From contig CAZEIM010000011.1 of NCBI GenBank assembly GCA_964512145.1, positions 1-64,000 of the forward strand: DNA of 64,000 bases, in the 5' to 3' direction. The notes under the pieces were generated by a model that saw nothing but the letters and a program-made list of their open reading frames with translations, had not been told where the DNA came from and searched no databases. A program made the position numbers and the translations under genes. Every line of letters begins with the position of its first letter. Positions within the stretch are counted from its first letter, which is position 1. Of this stretch, positions 18,191-26,984 are shown one piece after another. This DNA comes from CAYOHR01 sp964512145. GTDB lineage: Bacteria; Bacteroidota; Bacteroidia; Flavobacteriales_G; JALEGO01.

Positions 18191-19470
18191 TATCTGATAA
18201 TTCTATTAAACAATACACAGGCGGTTAAGTCACCGGCAACATTTATTGAGGCTCTTAACATCCCCATAATTCGTTCAATTCCAATAATTGTTATGATTCC
18301 TTCGGCTGGAATACCAGAACTTTTAAGAACAGAGGCCAATACAATGATGCCTGCACCAGGAACGGCTGGAGTTCCAATGGATGCTGCTACTATGGTAAAC
18401 AAAGACAGAATTATGCCTGCAATATGTAACTCAATACCATATACTTGAGCAATAAAAATGTAGGAAACGCATTGATAAACGGCTGTTCCGTCCATATTTA
18501 TGGTGGTGCCCAGTGGGATAATAATATTTCGAATGTTTTTTTTTATTTTAAGATTTTCTTCTGCAATTTTTAAAGATACAGGCATTACTGCTGCTGAACT
18601 AGTTGTTGAAAATGCTAATAATAGTGCATCTTTTGTTTCGTATAAAAATGAAAATGGATTTTTTTTACCAATAAAAAAAACCAATAATAAATAGAAAATA
18701 AGCATACACAATAACGCTAAAAATACAGTTAATGCATACATTCCTAAGCCTTGAATACTTTCTGTTCCTGTTGTTATTATTAAACTAGCCATTATACCCA
18801 TAACTGCAAAAGGCACTATTCTCATAGCCCAATGAATAATATTCATACAAATGTGTTGCACTCCAGACATAAGCTTAATAAATGCATTAGAATATTCGGT
18901 TTGAACTTTTAAGATGGCTAAGCCTATGATAATGCTAAATACTACTAAACTTAACATGTCACCCGAAATCATAGCATCTAAGGGATTGTCTGGCACTATA
19001 TTTAAAATATACTCCGGAAATTTACTGAGTTCAAAGGAATTAGATTGGTCATTGATTTTTAGATTTTCAACAATCGAAATATCTACAGGAGGCATATACT
19101 TTGCCGGTTTTATGGTGTATGTTATAATAACAGCTATTAATACTGCCAAAAATGTGGTAAGTAAAAAATACAGAATACTTTTTATACCTACGTTTTTTAG
19201 TTGTTCTCCTGAACTTCCATTAATACCAATAATGATAGAACTTACGATAAGGGCTATCATGATCATTTGAACTAATTTAATAAATAACTTTCCCGGAAAG
19301 GCAAACCAGTTGGAAATCAGTAAAATATCGGAGGGAGTAAAGTGGTTTTTAAAATATGAGAATACAATGCCTATTATTACACCAACGAGCATTCCCAACA
19401 ATACTTTTGCCCAAAGTTGTTGATTTACTAATTTTTTAAACTGTTCGGTAAAACGAAGTAATGACTCCAC
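18190..19470 (-). CDS. Dicarboxylate/amino acid:cation symporter (SLC1/DAACS family)
   Basis: 426 residues, inner membrane, about eight helices plus two re-entrant hairpins. The hallmark segments are present: FSTTSSAAVMPVS (serine-rich hairpin HP1), IPLGTTINMDGTA (helix 7, NMDGT), GTPAVPGAGIIVL (HP2), and RASINVAGDLTACVLFNR (helix 8, with the Asp that binds the substrate amino group and an Arg at the position that marks acidic substrates). It probably imports glutamate, aspartate or C4-dicarboxylates with Na+ or H+. It lies 7 bases after the TerB-like gene and overlaps the Na/Pi gene by one base. Confidence 0.92.
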   Translation of the reverse strand: MESLLRFTEQFKKLVNQQLWAKVLLGMLVGVIIGIVFSYFKNHFTPSDILLISNWFAFPGKLFIKLVQMIMIALIVSSIIIGINGSSGEQLKNVGIKSILYFLLTTFLAVLIAVIITYTIKPAKYMPPVDISIVENLKINDQSNSFELSKFPEYILNIVPDNPLDAMISGDMLSLVVFSIIIGLAILKVQTEYSNAFIKLMSGVQHICMNIIHWAMRIVPFAVMGIMASLIITTGTESIQGLGMYALTVFLALLCMLIFYLLLVFFIGKKNPFSFLYETKDALLLAFSTTSSAAVMPVSLKIAEENLKIKKNIRNIIIPLGTTINMDGTAVYQCVSYIFIAQVYGIELHIAGIILSLFTIVAASIGTPAVPGAGIIVLASVLKSSGIPAEGIITIIGIERIMGMLRASINVAGDLTACVLFNRIIR

Positions 19471-19477
19471 TGAAATA

Positions 19478-19885
19478 CTATTTCAATAGATCATTAATTT
19501 TTGCAATGGCAACCAACTCAGCTTTATTTTTGCCTGAAAATGAGGCCGCGATATGATGACACGTTTGTATTATTAACTTATTTACTTTTTCTGAAAACAA
19601 AGAGGGAAATGCCTTTTTATACTCTTCAAATTCGGAGATTAATTGATCAGAAGGGACTTGATTATCAGTAAGCCAATCAAATACACTTTGAATTTGAAAT
19701 GCAGAATCTTCTCCATATTGATCAAATGTATCTTCAACATTTTTCCATGTTCTTTGAATAATTTCAGTTAGTGTTTTAACTTCTGCTTCGTTTACGTTTC
19801 CATCTGCTGCCGCTACCGCGTAAAAAACTTTACCAATGTTTTGATAAAATAACAACATTTTTTCGTCTGTATGGGTTGTTTTCAT
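19478..19885 (-). CDS. TerB-like helical protein
   Basis: 135 residues, all helical and acidic, no signal peptide. GKVFYAVAAADGNVNEAEVKTL is typical of the TerB-like fold, in which an acidic loop (A-D-G-x-V-x-x-x-E) binds metal. Despite the family name, tellurite resistance is not implied: no other ter genes are near. It is the first gene of a minus-strand run with the SLC1 symporter, Na/Pi cotransporter and P-type ATPase, so a cytoplasmic ion or metal-sensing role is possible but unproven. Confidence 0.65.
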   Translation of the reverse strand: MKTTHTDEKMLLFYQNIGKVFYAVAAADGNVNEAEVKTLTEIIQRTWKNVEDTFDQYGEDSAFQIQSVFDWLTDNQVPSDQLISEFEEYKKAFPSLFSEKVNKLIIQTCHHIAASFSGKNKAELVAIAKINDLLK

Positions 19886-20023
19886 AATAATATTGTTGTG
19901 TTACGAAATATACAAAAAATAATTAAATTCTTTCATAGAATATCGGTACTGTTCATTTCAATTAATTCAGTTAAAATCTTCTTTGAGTAAAAAAATTGTG
20001 TTGAGAATGATTTTTCCTTACAA

Positions 20024-20470
20024 ATGTCATATTTTTTTTTGATTAATTTAATGTTAACTAGCATAATATTATACTACTTTTATACGGTGAAACGATTGTT
20101 GGTGTTTTTTATATTGTTAGTGTTTATTACTACAAACGTATCATTTGGAAGTGTTTTTCGTTTCCAAGTGTTAATGCATCATTATTTTGAGCATATAGCT
20201 ACTGAAAATATCCAATTTATTGATTTTTTAGCCATACATTATGAGAAAAAAATAAAACATGCAGATGATCATCATAGGGATCATGAAAAATTACCCTTTA
20301 AATCATTGTTAGTTTCTCCAATTCAGGTTGTGTTAGATCAGATACAAGCTGAATTTTTTCTTATTAATAGACTTTATTTATGCATAGAAATTAAACAACA
20401 CATGCTTTTTAAAAGAAGTTGTTTAAATATCTATCAAGATGGTATTTGGCAACCGCCTCGTTGTATGTAA
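20024..20470 (+). CDS. Hypothetical periplasmic protein upstream of the efflux pump
   Basis: 148 residues from the ATG at 20024, or 127 from an in-frame GTG at 20087 that starts a cleaner signal peptide (KRLLVFFILLVFITTNVSFG); I cannot decide between them. The mature part holds HADDHHRDHEK, a cluster of histidines and acids able to bind metal. Small proteins with such a His/Asp cluster are often found before CusA-type pump genes in Bacteroidota, so a periplasmic metal-binding helper is a fair guess. The pump gene begins 80 bases downstream. Confidence 0.55.
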   Translation: MSYFFLINLMLTSIILYYFYTVKRLLVFFILLVFITTNVSFGSVFRFQVLMHHYFEHIATENIQFIDFLAIHYEKKIKHADDHHRDHEKLPFKSLLVSPIQVVLDQIQAEFFLINRLYLCIEIKQHMLFKRSCLNIYQDGIWQPPRCM

Positions 20471-20550
20471 GAATTTATCTGTGTTTTAATAATAATACGA
20501 TAAAATTTTTTTAAAAATTTATACCATTACGATTTAATGAATTCTTATTT

Positions 20551-23500
20551 ATGTTAAGTAAAATAATTTTATTTTCAATAAAAAACAAGTTAATTGTTGG
20601 AGTTTTTACAATTGGCTTAATTATATTAGGTATTTATGAGGTAAAGGAATTGCCTATTGATGCGGTACCTGATATTACAAACAATCAAGTTCAAATAATT
20701 ACAGTAGCTCCTGCATTAGGAACAACCGATATTGAAAGGTTAATTACATTTCCTATTGAGCAAGTAAATAGTAATATTCCGGGTTTAATTGAGTTAAGAA
20801 GTTTTTCACGCTTCGGCTTATCTATTGTTTCTATTGTTTTTGAAGATGATGTCGATATATATTGGGCTAGACAACAGGTTTCGGAGCGATTGCAACAGAT
20901 AAAGGACGAGTTGCCAAAAGATTTTGGGGCACCATTTTTAGCCCCTGTAACTACGGGATTAGGAGAAATTTATCAGTATGTTGTACGCCCTGAGAAAGGA
21001 TATGAGGATAAATTCAGCCAAATGGATTTACGAACTATTCAAGATTGGGTTGTACGCAAACAATTGTTAAGTGTAAAGGGGGTAGCTGAGGTAAGTAGTT
21101 TTGGAGGGTTACTAAAACAATATGAAATTTCAGTCATTCCCGAAAAATTAAGATCTTTTAATATAACCATACACGAAATATTTACAGCATTAGAAAAAAA
21201 CAATCAAAATACAGGGGGTGCATATATTGAAAAGGGGCCTACGGCTTTGTTCATTCGAAGTGAAGGTTTGGTAGGAAATATTTATGATATCCAAAATATG
21301 GTAGTAAAAAATCTTTCCAATGGAATACCACTTTTAATTAAAGATGTAGCAGAGGTTAAACTAGGTAGTGCTACTAGATATGGGTCGTTAACATATAATG
21401 GAGAATCACAGGTGTCTGGAGCTATTGTTTTAATGTTAAAAGGAGCAAATAGTAATGAAGTAATTCAATTAGTGAAAAATAAAATTCAACAAATTCAAAA
21501 AACTTTACCTAAAGGAGTTGTTATTGAGCCTTTTATCGATAGAACAAAAATGGTTAATAAAGCTATTTCAACAGTTACTACAAACCTTATTGAAGGAGCC
21601 TTAATTGTAGTTTTTGTATTGGTGTTATTTTTAGGAAATTTAAGAGCTGGATTGTTGGTAGCATCTGTTATTCCTTTATCTATGCTTTTTGCTATAAGCA
21701 TGATGAATTTATTTGGTATAAGTGGTAATTTGATGAGTCTGGGAGCATTGGATTTTGGACTGATAATAGATGGGGCTGTTATTATAGTTGAGGCAGTTAT
21801 GCATCAATTTACAAAAAGTAAACAGGTTGATAAATTGAACAGATTAACTCAAGCTCAAATGAATATAGAAGTGCATAACTCTGCTACAAGAATGATGAAT
21901 AGTGCGGTATTCGGACAAATTATTATTTTAATTGTTTACTTGCCTATTTTTACGCTTCAAGGCATTGAAGGAAAAATGTTTAAACCAATGGCACAAACCG
22001 TAGCATTTGCCTTAGTTGGAGCATTTATTTTGTCTTTAACATACATTCCAATGATGAGTTCATTGATATTAAGTAAAAAAATATCACTAAAAATGACTTT
22101 TTCTGATAAAATGATGAATGGATTGGAGCATTTTTATCAAAAGATGTTACACGTTGTATTAGGTCGACAAAAATTAGCAATATTATCTGTAATAATACTG
22201 TTTATTTTTTCGGTATATCTTTTTACCAAACTTGGGGGTGAATTTATTCCAACATTACCGGAAGGAGATTATGCAGTAGAGGCAAGATTATTACCCGGAA
22301 GTAATTTAAATGCATCTATTGAGCTTACCTCAAAAGCTTCAAAAATTTTACTGAATAAATTTCCAGAAGTGTTAAAAGTTGTAACTAAAACTGGTTCAAG
22401 TGAAGTGCCTACCGATCCAATGCCCATTGAGGCTTCAGATATTATAATTGTATTAAAAGATCGAGAAGATTGGACCTCTGCAAAAACATATGATGAATTA
22501 GAATCTAAAATGGCAAAAGAGTTACAATCCATAGCAGGCGTTACATTTGGATTTCAATATCCTGTTGCAATGCGATTTAATGAATTGATTTCAGGGGCTA
22601 GGCAAGATGTTGTGTGCAAAATCTTTGGAGAAGATTTAGATACGTTAGCCTATTACGCTAAAATGTTAGGAAATATTTCTAACACAGTTAAGGGTAGTTC
22701 AGGATTGTATATTGAAACTGTATCAGGGTTACCACAAATCAATATTCAATACAATAGATCAGCAATAGCTCAATACGGATTAAATATTCGTGACGTTAAT
22801 CACGTAATTAATACTTCATTTGCCGGACAAGTAAGTGGTAAAGTTTACGAAGGGGAAAAGAGATTTGACTTAGTGGTTAGGCTGTCTGGAGAAAATCGAA
22901 ACGAGTTGTTTGATGTACAAAATTTATTAATTCAAACTCCACAAGGACAACATATCCCCCTTAGTAAGTTGGCATCAGTCGAAATTTCGGAGGGACCAAA
23001 TCAAATACAACGCGAAAACTCTCAACGAAGAATTATCGTTGGTTTTAATGTTCGTGGACGTGATGTAGAATCTGTGGTAAATGAATTACAAAAAAAGGTT
23101 GAAAATCAAATAATATTGCCTTCTGGCTATTATATCACGTATGGAGGAGCGTTTGAAAATTTAGAGGCAGCTAAATCTAGATTGTATATTGCGGTTCCTA
23201 TTTCTCTGGTTCTTATTTTCTTTTTGCTGTATCTTGCTTTTAAATCTGTTAAGCAAGGCTTACTTATTTACTCAGCAATTCCGCTTTCGGCAATGGGTGG
23301 TATAATCGCTTTGTCTATTAGAGGAATTTCTTTTAGTATTAGTGCTGGAGTAGGTTTTATCGCATTATTTGGTGTGGCAGTTTTGAATGGGATAGTACTT
23401 ATTGCTGAGTTTAATAGATTAAAAAAAGACGGATGGAGTGATATTAATCAGATTGTCATTCAAGGAACTAAAACTCGATTACGTCCGGTTTTGATGACTG

Positions 23501-24894
23501 CATTGGTTGCTTCACTCGGATTTCTTCCTATGGCTATTAGTACTGGAGAAGGCGCAGAAGTTCAGAGGCCATTGGCAACAGTAGTTATTGGGGGTTTGCT
23601 CATTGCCACATTTCTTACGCTTTTTATTTTGCCTATATTATATAGGATGTTTCATCAATCTAAAACCATACAAAATAGTGCTATTTTATTTATAGGATTG
23701 GGTGCATTTACGTTACATAATAATATGTATTCTCAAGTTTCTTTAACCCTTCAACAGGCCACGAATATTGCCATAGAAAATAATCTGACATTAAAAAATG
23801 AACATTTAAAAACAAAGTATATTCAAAAATTAATTAATACCGGAACGAATATTCCTTCAACATACATTTCGGGTGAATATGGGCAGATAAATAGTTTTTT
23901 TGTGGATAAACGAATCGGAATTTCACAAGCGCTTAATTTTCCTGCTTTATACAAAAGACAAAAAGATTTATTTAAGGAGGAATTTAAACTTAGTTTTTTA
24001 AATGTTGGAGTTCAAGAAGTAGAACTTAAAAAGCAAGTAGCTCTACTATTTTATACATTAGATTATTTTCAGAAAAAAAAGGAAATTTTCATAAAGCATG
24101 ATAGTTTATATGCTGAATTTTTAGATAGATCATTACTGCGTTATAAAACAGGAGAAAGTGATGGATTGGAAAAAATTACAGCAGAAAATTTGAGGAGTCA
24201 AATTTCTTTACAATTATTTCATTTAGAGCAAGATATGGAAATAGCTCAACTGCAATTTCAATTATTATTGAACGATACAACACATTTTGTGGTAGAAAAC
24301 ACCGATAAGATACCTTACCAAATAACATATGCAGATTCAAGTTCGCTCTCTTTACATCCTTTTATGAAAATACTTAGTCAACAACAACAAATTGCTGCTT
24401 TTAATACAAGGGTAGAACGTGTAAAATTATTGCCTGATTTTGTGTTGTCATATAATGTAATGAGTATGAGTGGGGTAGGTGCTGATAATAAAAACTATAC
24501 TGGAAAAATGCAGTTTCAGTCTGGCCAAATCGGTCTTGGGATTCCAATTTTTAACACACATCAAAGAGCTAAAATTCAAGCATCTATTACTAACGAAATA
24601 ATTGCCAAAAATGAGTATGAGTTGAGGTTTAAAAACTTTGAGAATCAATATAAACTCGCGCTAGTTCAGTGCCAAAAACATTTAGAAACTGTTTTATACT
24701 ATCAAAATACGGGCTTAAAAAATGCCAAATTAATACATGAAGCTGCTAACCTAAAATTTAAAAATGGCGAACTAAATTATTTAGATTGGATTCTGCTGAT
24801 AAATCAAGCAATTCAAATTCAGAGCGATTATATTGAAGCGCTTAAAAATTTTCATTTTGCTAATACCGAACTATTATTTTATTCAAACTATTAA
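20551..24894 (+). CDS. Fused heavy-metal RND pump and TolC-like outer-membrane channel (CusA/CzcA-TolC)
   Basis: 1447 residues. Residues 1-1030 are a complete heavy-metal RND transporter: IDAVPDITNNQVQI near the start, GALDFGLIIDGAVIIVEA in helix 4 (about 399-416) with the proton-relay Asp, two periplasmic loops, and the C-terminal helices with GVAVLNGIVLI and ATFLTLFILPILY. From about 1038 comes a hydrophobic stretch (SAILFIGLGAFTLHNNMYSQ) resembling a signal peptide with a cleavage-like site. About 400 residues of TolC-type helical repeats follow (LTLQQATNIAIENN, QIGLGIPIFNTHQRAKI). The pump exports metal ions such as Cu+, Zn2+ or Co2+. The fusion recurs in Bacteroidota. The adaptor gene follows by 10 bases. 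Confidence 0.93.
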   Translation: MLSKIILFSIKNKLIVGVFTIGLIILGIYEVKELPIDAVPDITNNQVQIITVAPALGTTDIERLITFPIEQVNSNIPGLIELRSFSRFGLSIVSIVFEDDVDIYWARQQVSERLQQIKDELPKDFGAPFLAPVTTGLGEIYQYVVRPEKGYEDKFSQMDLRTIQDWVVRKQLLSVKGVAEVSSFGGLLKQYEISVIPEKLRSFNITIHEIFTALEKNNQNTGGAYIEKGPTALFIRSEGLVGNIYDIQNMVVKNLSNGIPLLIKDVAEVKLGSATRYGSLTYNGESQVSGAIVLMLKGANSNEVIQLVKNKIQQIQKTLPKGVVIEPFIDRTKMVNKAISTVTTNLIEGALIVVFVLVLFLGNLRAGLLVASVIPLSMLFAISMMNLFGISGNLMSLGALDFGLIIDGAVIIVEAVMHQFTKSKQVDKLNRLTQAQMNIEVHNSATRMMNSAVFGQIIILIVYLPIFTLQGIEGKMFKPMAQTVAFALVGAFILSLTYIPMMSSLILSKKISLKMTFSDKMMNGLEHFYQKMLHVVLGRQKLAILSVIILFIFSVYLFTKLGGEFIPTLPEGDYAVEARLLPGSNLNASIELTSKASKILLNKFPEVLKVVTKTGSSEVPTDPMPIEASDIIIVLKDREDWTSAKTYDELESKMAKELQSIAGVTFGFQYPVAMRFNELISGARQDVVCKIFGEDLDTLAYYAKMLGNISNTVKGSSGLYIETVSGLPQINIQYNRSAIAQYGLNIRDVNHVINTSFAGQVSGKVYEGEKRFDLVVRLSGENRNELFDVQNLLIQTPQGQHIPLSKLASVEISEGPNQIQRENSQRRIIVGFNVRGRDVESVVNELQKKVENQIILPSGYYITYGGAFENLEAAKSRLYIAVPISLVLIFFLLYLAFKSVKQGLLIYSAIPLSAMGGIIALSIRGISFSISAGVGFIALFGVAVLNGIVLIAEFNRLKKDGWSDINQIVIQGTKTRLRPVLMTALVASLGFLPMAISTGEGAEVQRPLATVVIGGLLIATFLTLFILPILYRMFHQSKTIQNSAILFIGLGAFTLHNNMYSQVSLTLQQATNIAIENNLTLKNEHLKTKYIQKLINTGTNIPSTYISGEYGQINSFFVDKRIGISQALNFPALYKRQKDLFKEEFKLSFLNVGVQEVELKKQVALLFYTLDYFQKKKEIFIKHDSLYAEFLDRSLLRYKTGESDGLEKITAENLRSQISLQLFHLEQDMEIAQLQFQLLLNDTTHFVVENTDKIPYQITYADSSSLSLHPFMKILSQQQQIAAFNTRVERVKLLPDFVLSYNVMSMSGVGADNKNYTGKMQFQSGQIGLGIPIFNTHQRAKIQASITNEIIAKNEYELRFKNFENQYKLALVQCQKHLETVLYYQNTGLKNAKLIHEAANLKFKNGELNYLDWILLINQAIQIQSDYIEALKNFHFANTELLFYSNY

Positions 24895-24904
24895 AAATAT
24901 CCGT

Positions 24905-26038
24905 ATGAAGAAAAAAAACCTGATTATTATAAACATATTGTTATTATTGGCTTCATGTGAGCGCAATCAACATCTTGAAAAAGAATTAATACAAGAAAAA
25001 CCATCAAGTTTAGTAAGTTTAAGTAGTGAGCAATACTCACAAGCCGATATCGTAACCGGAAAATTAACCAATAAAGATATTTCATCAATACTTAAGGTAA
25101 ACGGAAAAATTGAAATGTCACCCAAAAGTAAAGTTTCAATATCGGCACCATTGGGAGGGTACATTAAATTTATCCATCTCATGCCCGGAATGCATATTCA
25201 TAAAGGTGATTTATTAGTAGTATTAGAAGATATTCAATATATTCAATTACAACAAGACTATTTAACTGCCAAAACACAGTTTGGTTTACTGGAAAGTGAA
25301 TATAAAAGACAGCATGAGTTAAATAAAAATAAGGCAAGTAGCGATAAAATTTATGAGCAGGCAAAAGCAAGCTATGAAACACAATTAGTGTTACTTAAAT
25401 CATTAGAACAAAAATTACTACTCATTGGTATACAGCCTGAAAATATAAAACCTGATAATATATCAAAAAGCATAGAAATTTTTTCACCCATTACCGGGTA
25501 TATATTATCAGTAAATGTAAATATTGGAAAATTTGTTAATTCGGGGGAAGTAATTATTGAGCTGGCAAACCCAAAAGAAATGTTTTTAGCACTTACCGTA
25601 TTTGAAAGTGATATTAATAAACTTACTGTTGGACAAACTTTATGGGCTTACCCTAATTCAAAACCCAATAAAAAATATTCTTTTACCGCTGATTTTATTA
25701 GGAAGAGTATAGATTTAGATAATTCTTCTATGGTGTATTGTGTATTGACGAATGCAGATGATTATCTATTGCTAGGAATGTTTATGTCAGCAGAGATTGA
25801 ATTATCCAAAAATAATTCATGGGTTATCCCCGCAAGTGCGGTAGTAACCTTTGATAATAAAAATTATGTTTTTATATTAAAAAGCAATAAAGAGTTTGAA
25901 ATGAAAGAGATAAAAGTAGGATATACTCATGATGGACTAACGGAGCTATTAGACGTTGATAATTTAACGAATGAAACTTTTGTGTTTAAAGGGGCTTATA
26001 ACCTTTTGTTGGCCTTAAAAAATTCGCCTCAAGAGTAG
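24905..26038 (+). CDS. RND efflux periplasmic adaptor lipoprotein (CusB/CzcB type)
   Basis: 377 residues from the ATG at 24905, chosen because it gives a lipoprotein signal with the lipobox LLASC; an in-frame ATG at 24833 lies inside the pump gene and spoils it. The mature part shows the membrane-fusion order: a lipoyl half (ISAPLGGYIKFIHLMPGMHIHKGD), a helical hairpin (QLQQDYLTAKTQFGLLE...KLLLIGIQPENI), the second lipoyl half (ITGYILSVNVNIGKFVNSGEVI), then beta-barrel and membrane-proximal domains. It links the RND pump to its outer-membrane channel. Gene order pump-adaptor and the 10-base gap point to one operon. Confidence 0.9.
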   Translation: MKKKNLIIINILLLLASCERNQHLEKELIQEKPSSLVSLSSEQYSQADIVTGKLTNKDISSILKVNGKIEMSPKSKVSISAPLGGYIKFIHLMPGMHIHKGDLLVVLEDIQYIQLQQDYLTAKTQFGLLESEYKRQHELNKNKASSDKIYEQAKASYETQLVLLKSLEQKLLLIGIQPENIKPDNISKSIEIFSPITGYILSVNVNIGKFVNSGEVIIELANPKEMFLALTVFESDINKLTVGQTLWAYPNSKPNKKYSFTADFIRKSIDLDNSSMVYCVLTNADDYLLLGMFMSAEIELSKNNSWVIPASAVVTFDNKNYVFILKSNKEFEMKEIKVGYTHDGLTELLDVDNLTNETFVFKGAYNLLLALKNSPQE

Positions 26039-26062
26039 TTTCTATTTTATAATTGGCATTAT

Positions 26063-26084
26063 ATATCACGATTTATCGTAATAT
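26063..26084. promoter_or_regulatory. Candidate ArsR-family operator (imperfect palindrome)
   Basis: ATATCACGAT-TT-ATCGTAATAT: a 22-base dyad whose arms match in 9 of 10 positions. It lies 50 bases before arsR in the gap after the adaptor gene. Size and position fit an autoregulated ArsR operator, but binding is inferred. Confidence 0.4.
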
Positions 26085-26123
26085 TTTTTACTGTATAATT
26101 TTAATACTTAAAAATATATTCTA

Positions 26124-26135
26124 ATATTGCAATAT
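26124..26135. promoter_or_regulatory. Perfect 12-base palindrome over the arsR start
   Basis: ATATTGCAATAT is its own reverse complement and overlaps the first two bases of the arsR ATG at 26134. It overlaps a near-match to the -7 box (TAATATTG, 26122-26129), so a bound repressor would block initiation. A second candidate ArsR site. Confidence 0.4.
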
Positions 26136-26463
26136 GGGAATAACAAAAACAAAAGGATTTTCAAAAAAAACAATTGATATGGCTGAGGTTTTAAAGGCGC
26201 TTGGCCATCCTGCAAGACTTGCTATTATGGAGTATTTAGCTCAAAGAACTTCTTGTATTTGTAATGATATAGTGGATGAAATTCCTTTGGCACAACCTAC
26301 CATTTCAAGACATCTTTCTGAGCTAAAAAAGGCAGGACTAATTAAGGGGGTTATTGAAGGTAAGAATATATGTTATTGTATAAACGAAAATAGATGGAAT
26401 GAGTTAAAAGTATTGATTATGAATTTATCTGTTCAATTAGATACTATGAACAAGTGTTGTTAA
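26134..26463 (+). CDS. arsR: ArsR-family metalloid-responsive repressor
   Basis: 109 residues with a winged-helix DNA-binding domain (VLKALGHPARLAIMEYLA, PLAQPTISRHLSELKKAGLI, EGKNICYCINE). Cys-Ile-Cys in RTSCICNDIVDE occupies the place of the CxC arsenite-sensing pair in classical ArsR (ELCVCDL), and the protein ends in Cys-Cys, giving further thiols. Arsenite or antimonite binding should release DNA. It is the first gene of an arsenic operon; two palindromes upstream are candidate operators. Confidence 0.9.
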   Translation: MGITKTKGFSKKTIDMAEVLKALGHPARLAIMEYLAQRTSCICNDIVDEIPLAQPTISRHLSELKKAGLIKGVIEGKNICYCINENRWNELKVLIMNLSVQLDTMNKCC

Positions 26464-26494
26464 ATAAACTATTAAACTTTAAAAATGATAATCT

Positions 26495-26965
26495 ATGAAA
26501 CTATCTGAGTTAAAAATGATTTTACATAATCTAAACACTGTTGAATTTATTTTGCCAAACGGGAAAACTGTTCCAGAGCATTTTCATGTTACAGAAGTTG
26601 GTGAAATAAATAAACGGTTTATTGATTGTGGCGGAACGGTTAGAAATGAGTCACTTATCCTTTTTCAATTATGGACAGCCAATGATTATGATCATCGACT
26701 AGGAGCTAAAAAACTTAAGTCAATTATTGAACTTTCAGAAAAACAACTAGCCTTGAATGATTTAGAAATTGAGGTCGAATTTCAATCAGAAACCATTGGT
26801 AAATATGGAATTGAGTATCATGAAGGTCGATTTATTCTTGTAAATAAACAAACCAATTGTTTAGCAAAAGATAATTGTGGAATACCTAAACAAAAAGCAA
26901 GAGTTAAGCTCTCATCTCTTAACGATCAAAATAGTTGTTGTGTTCCAAATTCCGGGTGTTGTTAA
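26495..26965 (+). CDS. DUF6428-family protein of the arsenic operon, cysteine-rich tail
   Basis: 156 residues, cytoplasmic by lack of a signal. The N-terminal two thirds (VPEHFHVTEVGEINKRFIDC...WTANDYDHRLGAKKL) match my recollection of DUF6428, a family found in Bacteroidota ars operons. The C-terminus holds several thiols: CLAKDNC, then NSCCVPNSGCC. Such vicinal cysteines could hold As(III), by analogy with ArsD or metallothionein-like tails; this is inference. It starts 31 bases after arsR and is followed by the reductase gene at 19 bases. Confidence 0.75.
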   Translation: MKLSELKMILHNLNTVEFILPNGKTVPEHFHVTEVGEINKRFIDCGGTVRNESLILFQLWTANDYDHRLGAKKLKSIIELSEKQLALNDLEIEVEFQSETIGKYGIEYHEGRFILVNKQTNCLAKDNCGIPKQKARVKLSSLNDQNSCCVPNSGCC

Positions 26966-26984
26966 TTAAAAGTTTATAACATAC

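Noticed and set aside
20551..24894. Read-through of two adjacent genes by sequencing error
   Set aside because: The junction is a continuous open frame without repeats or N, and similar fusions are known in Bacteroidota.
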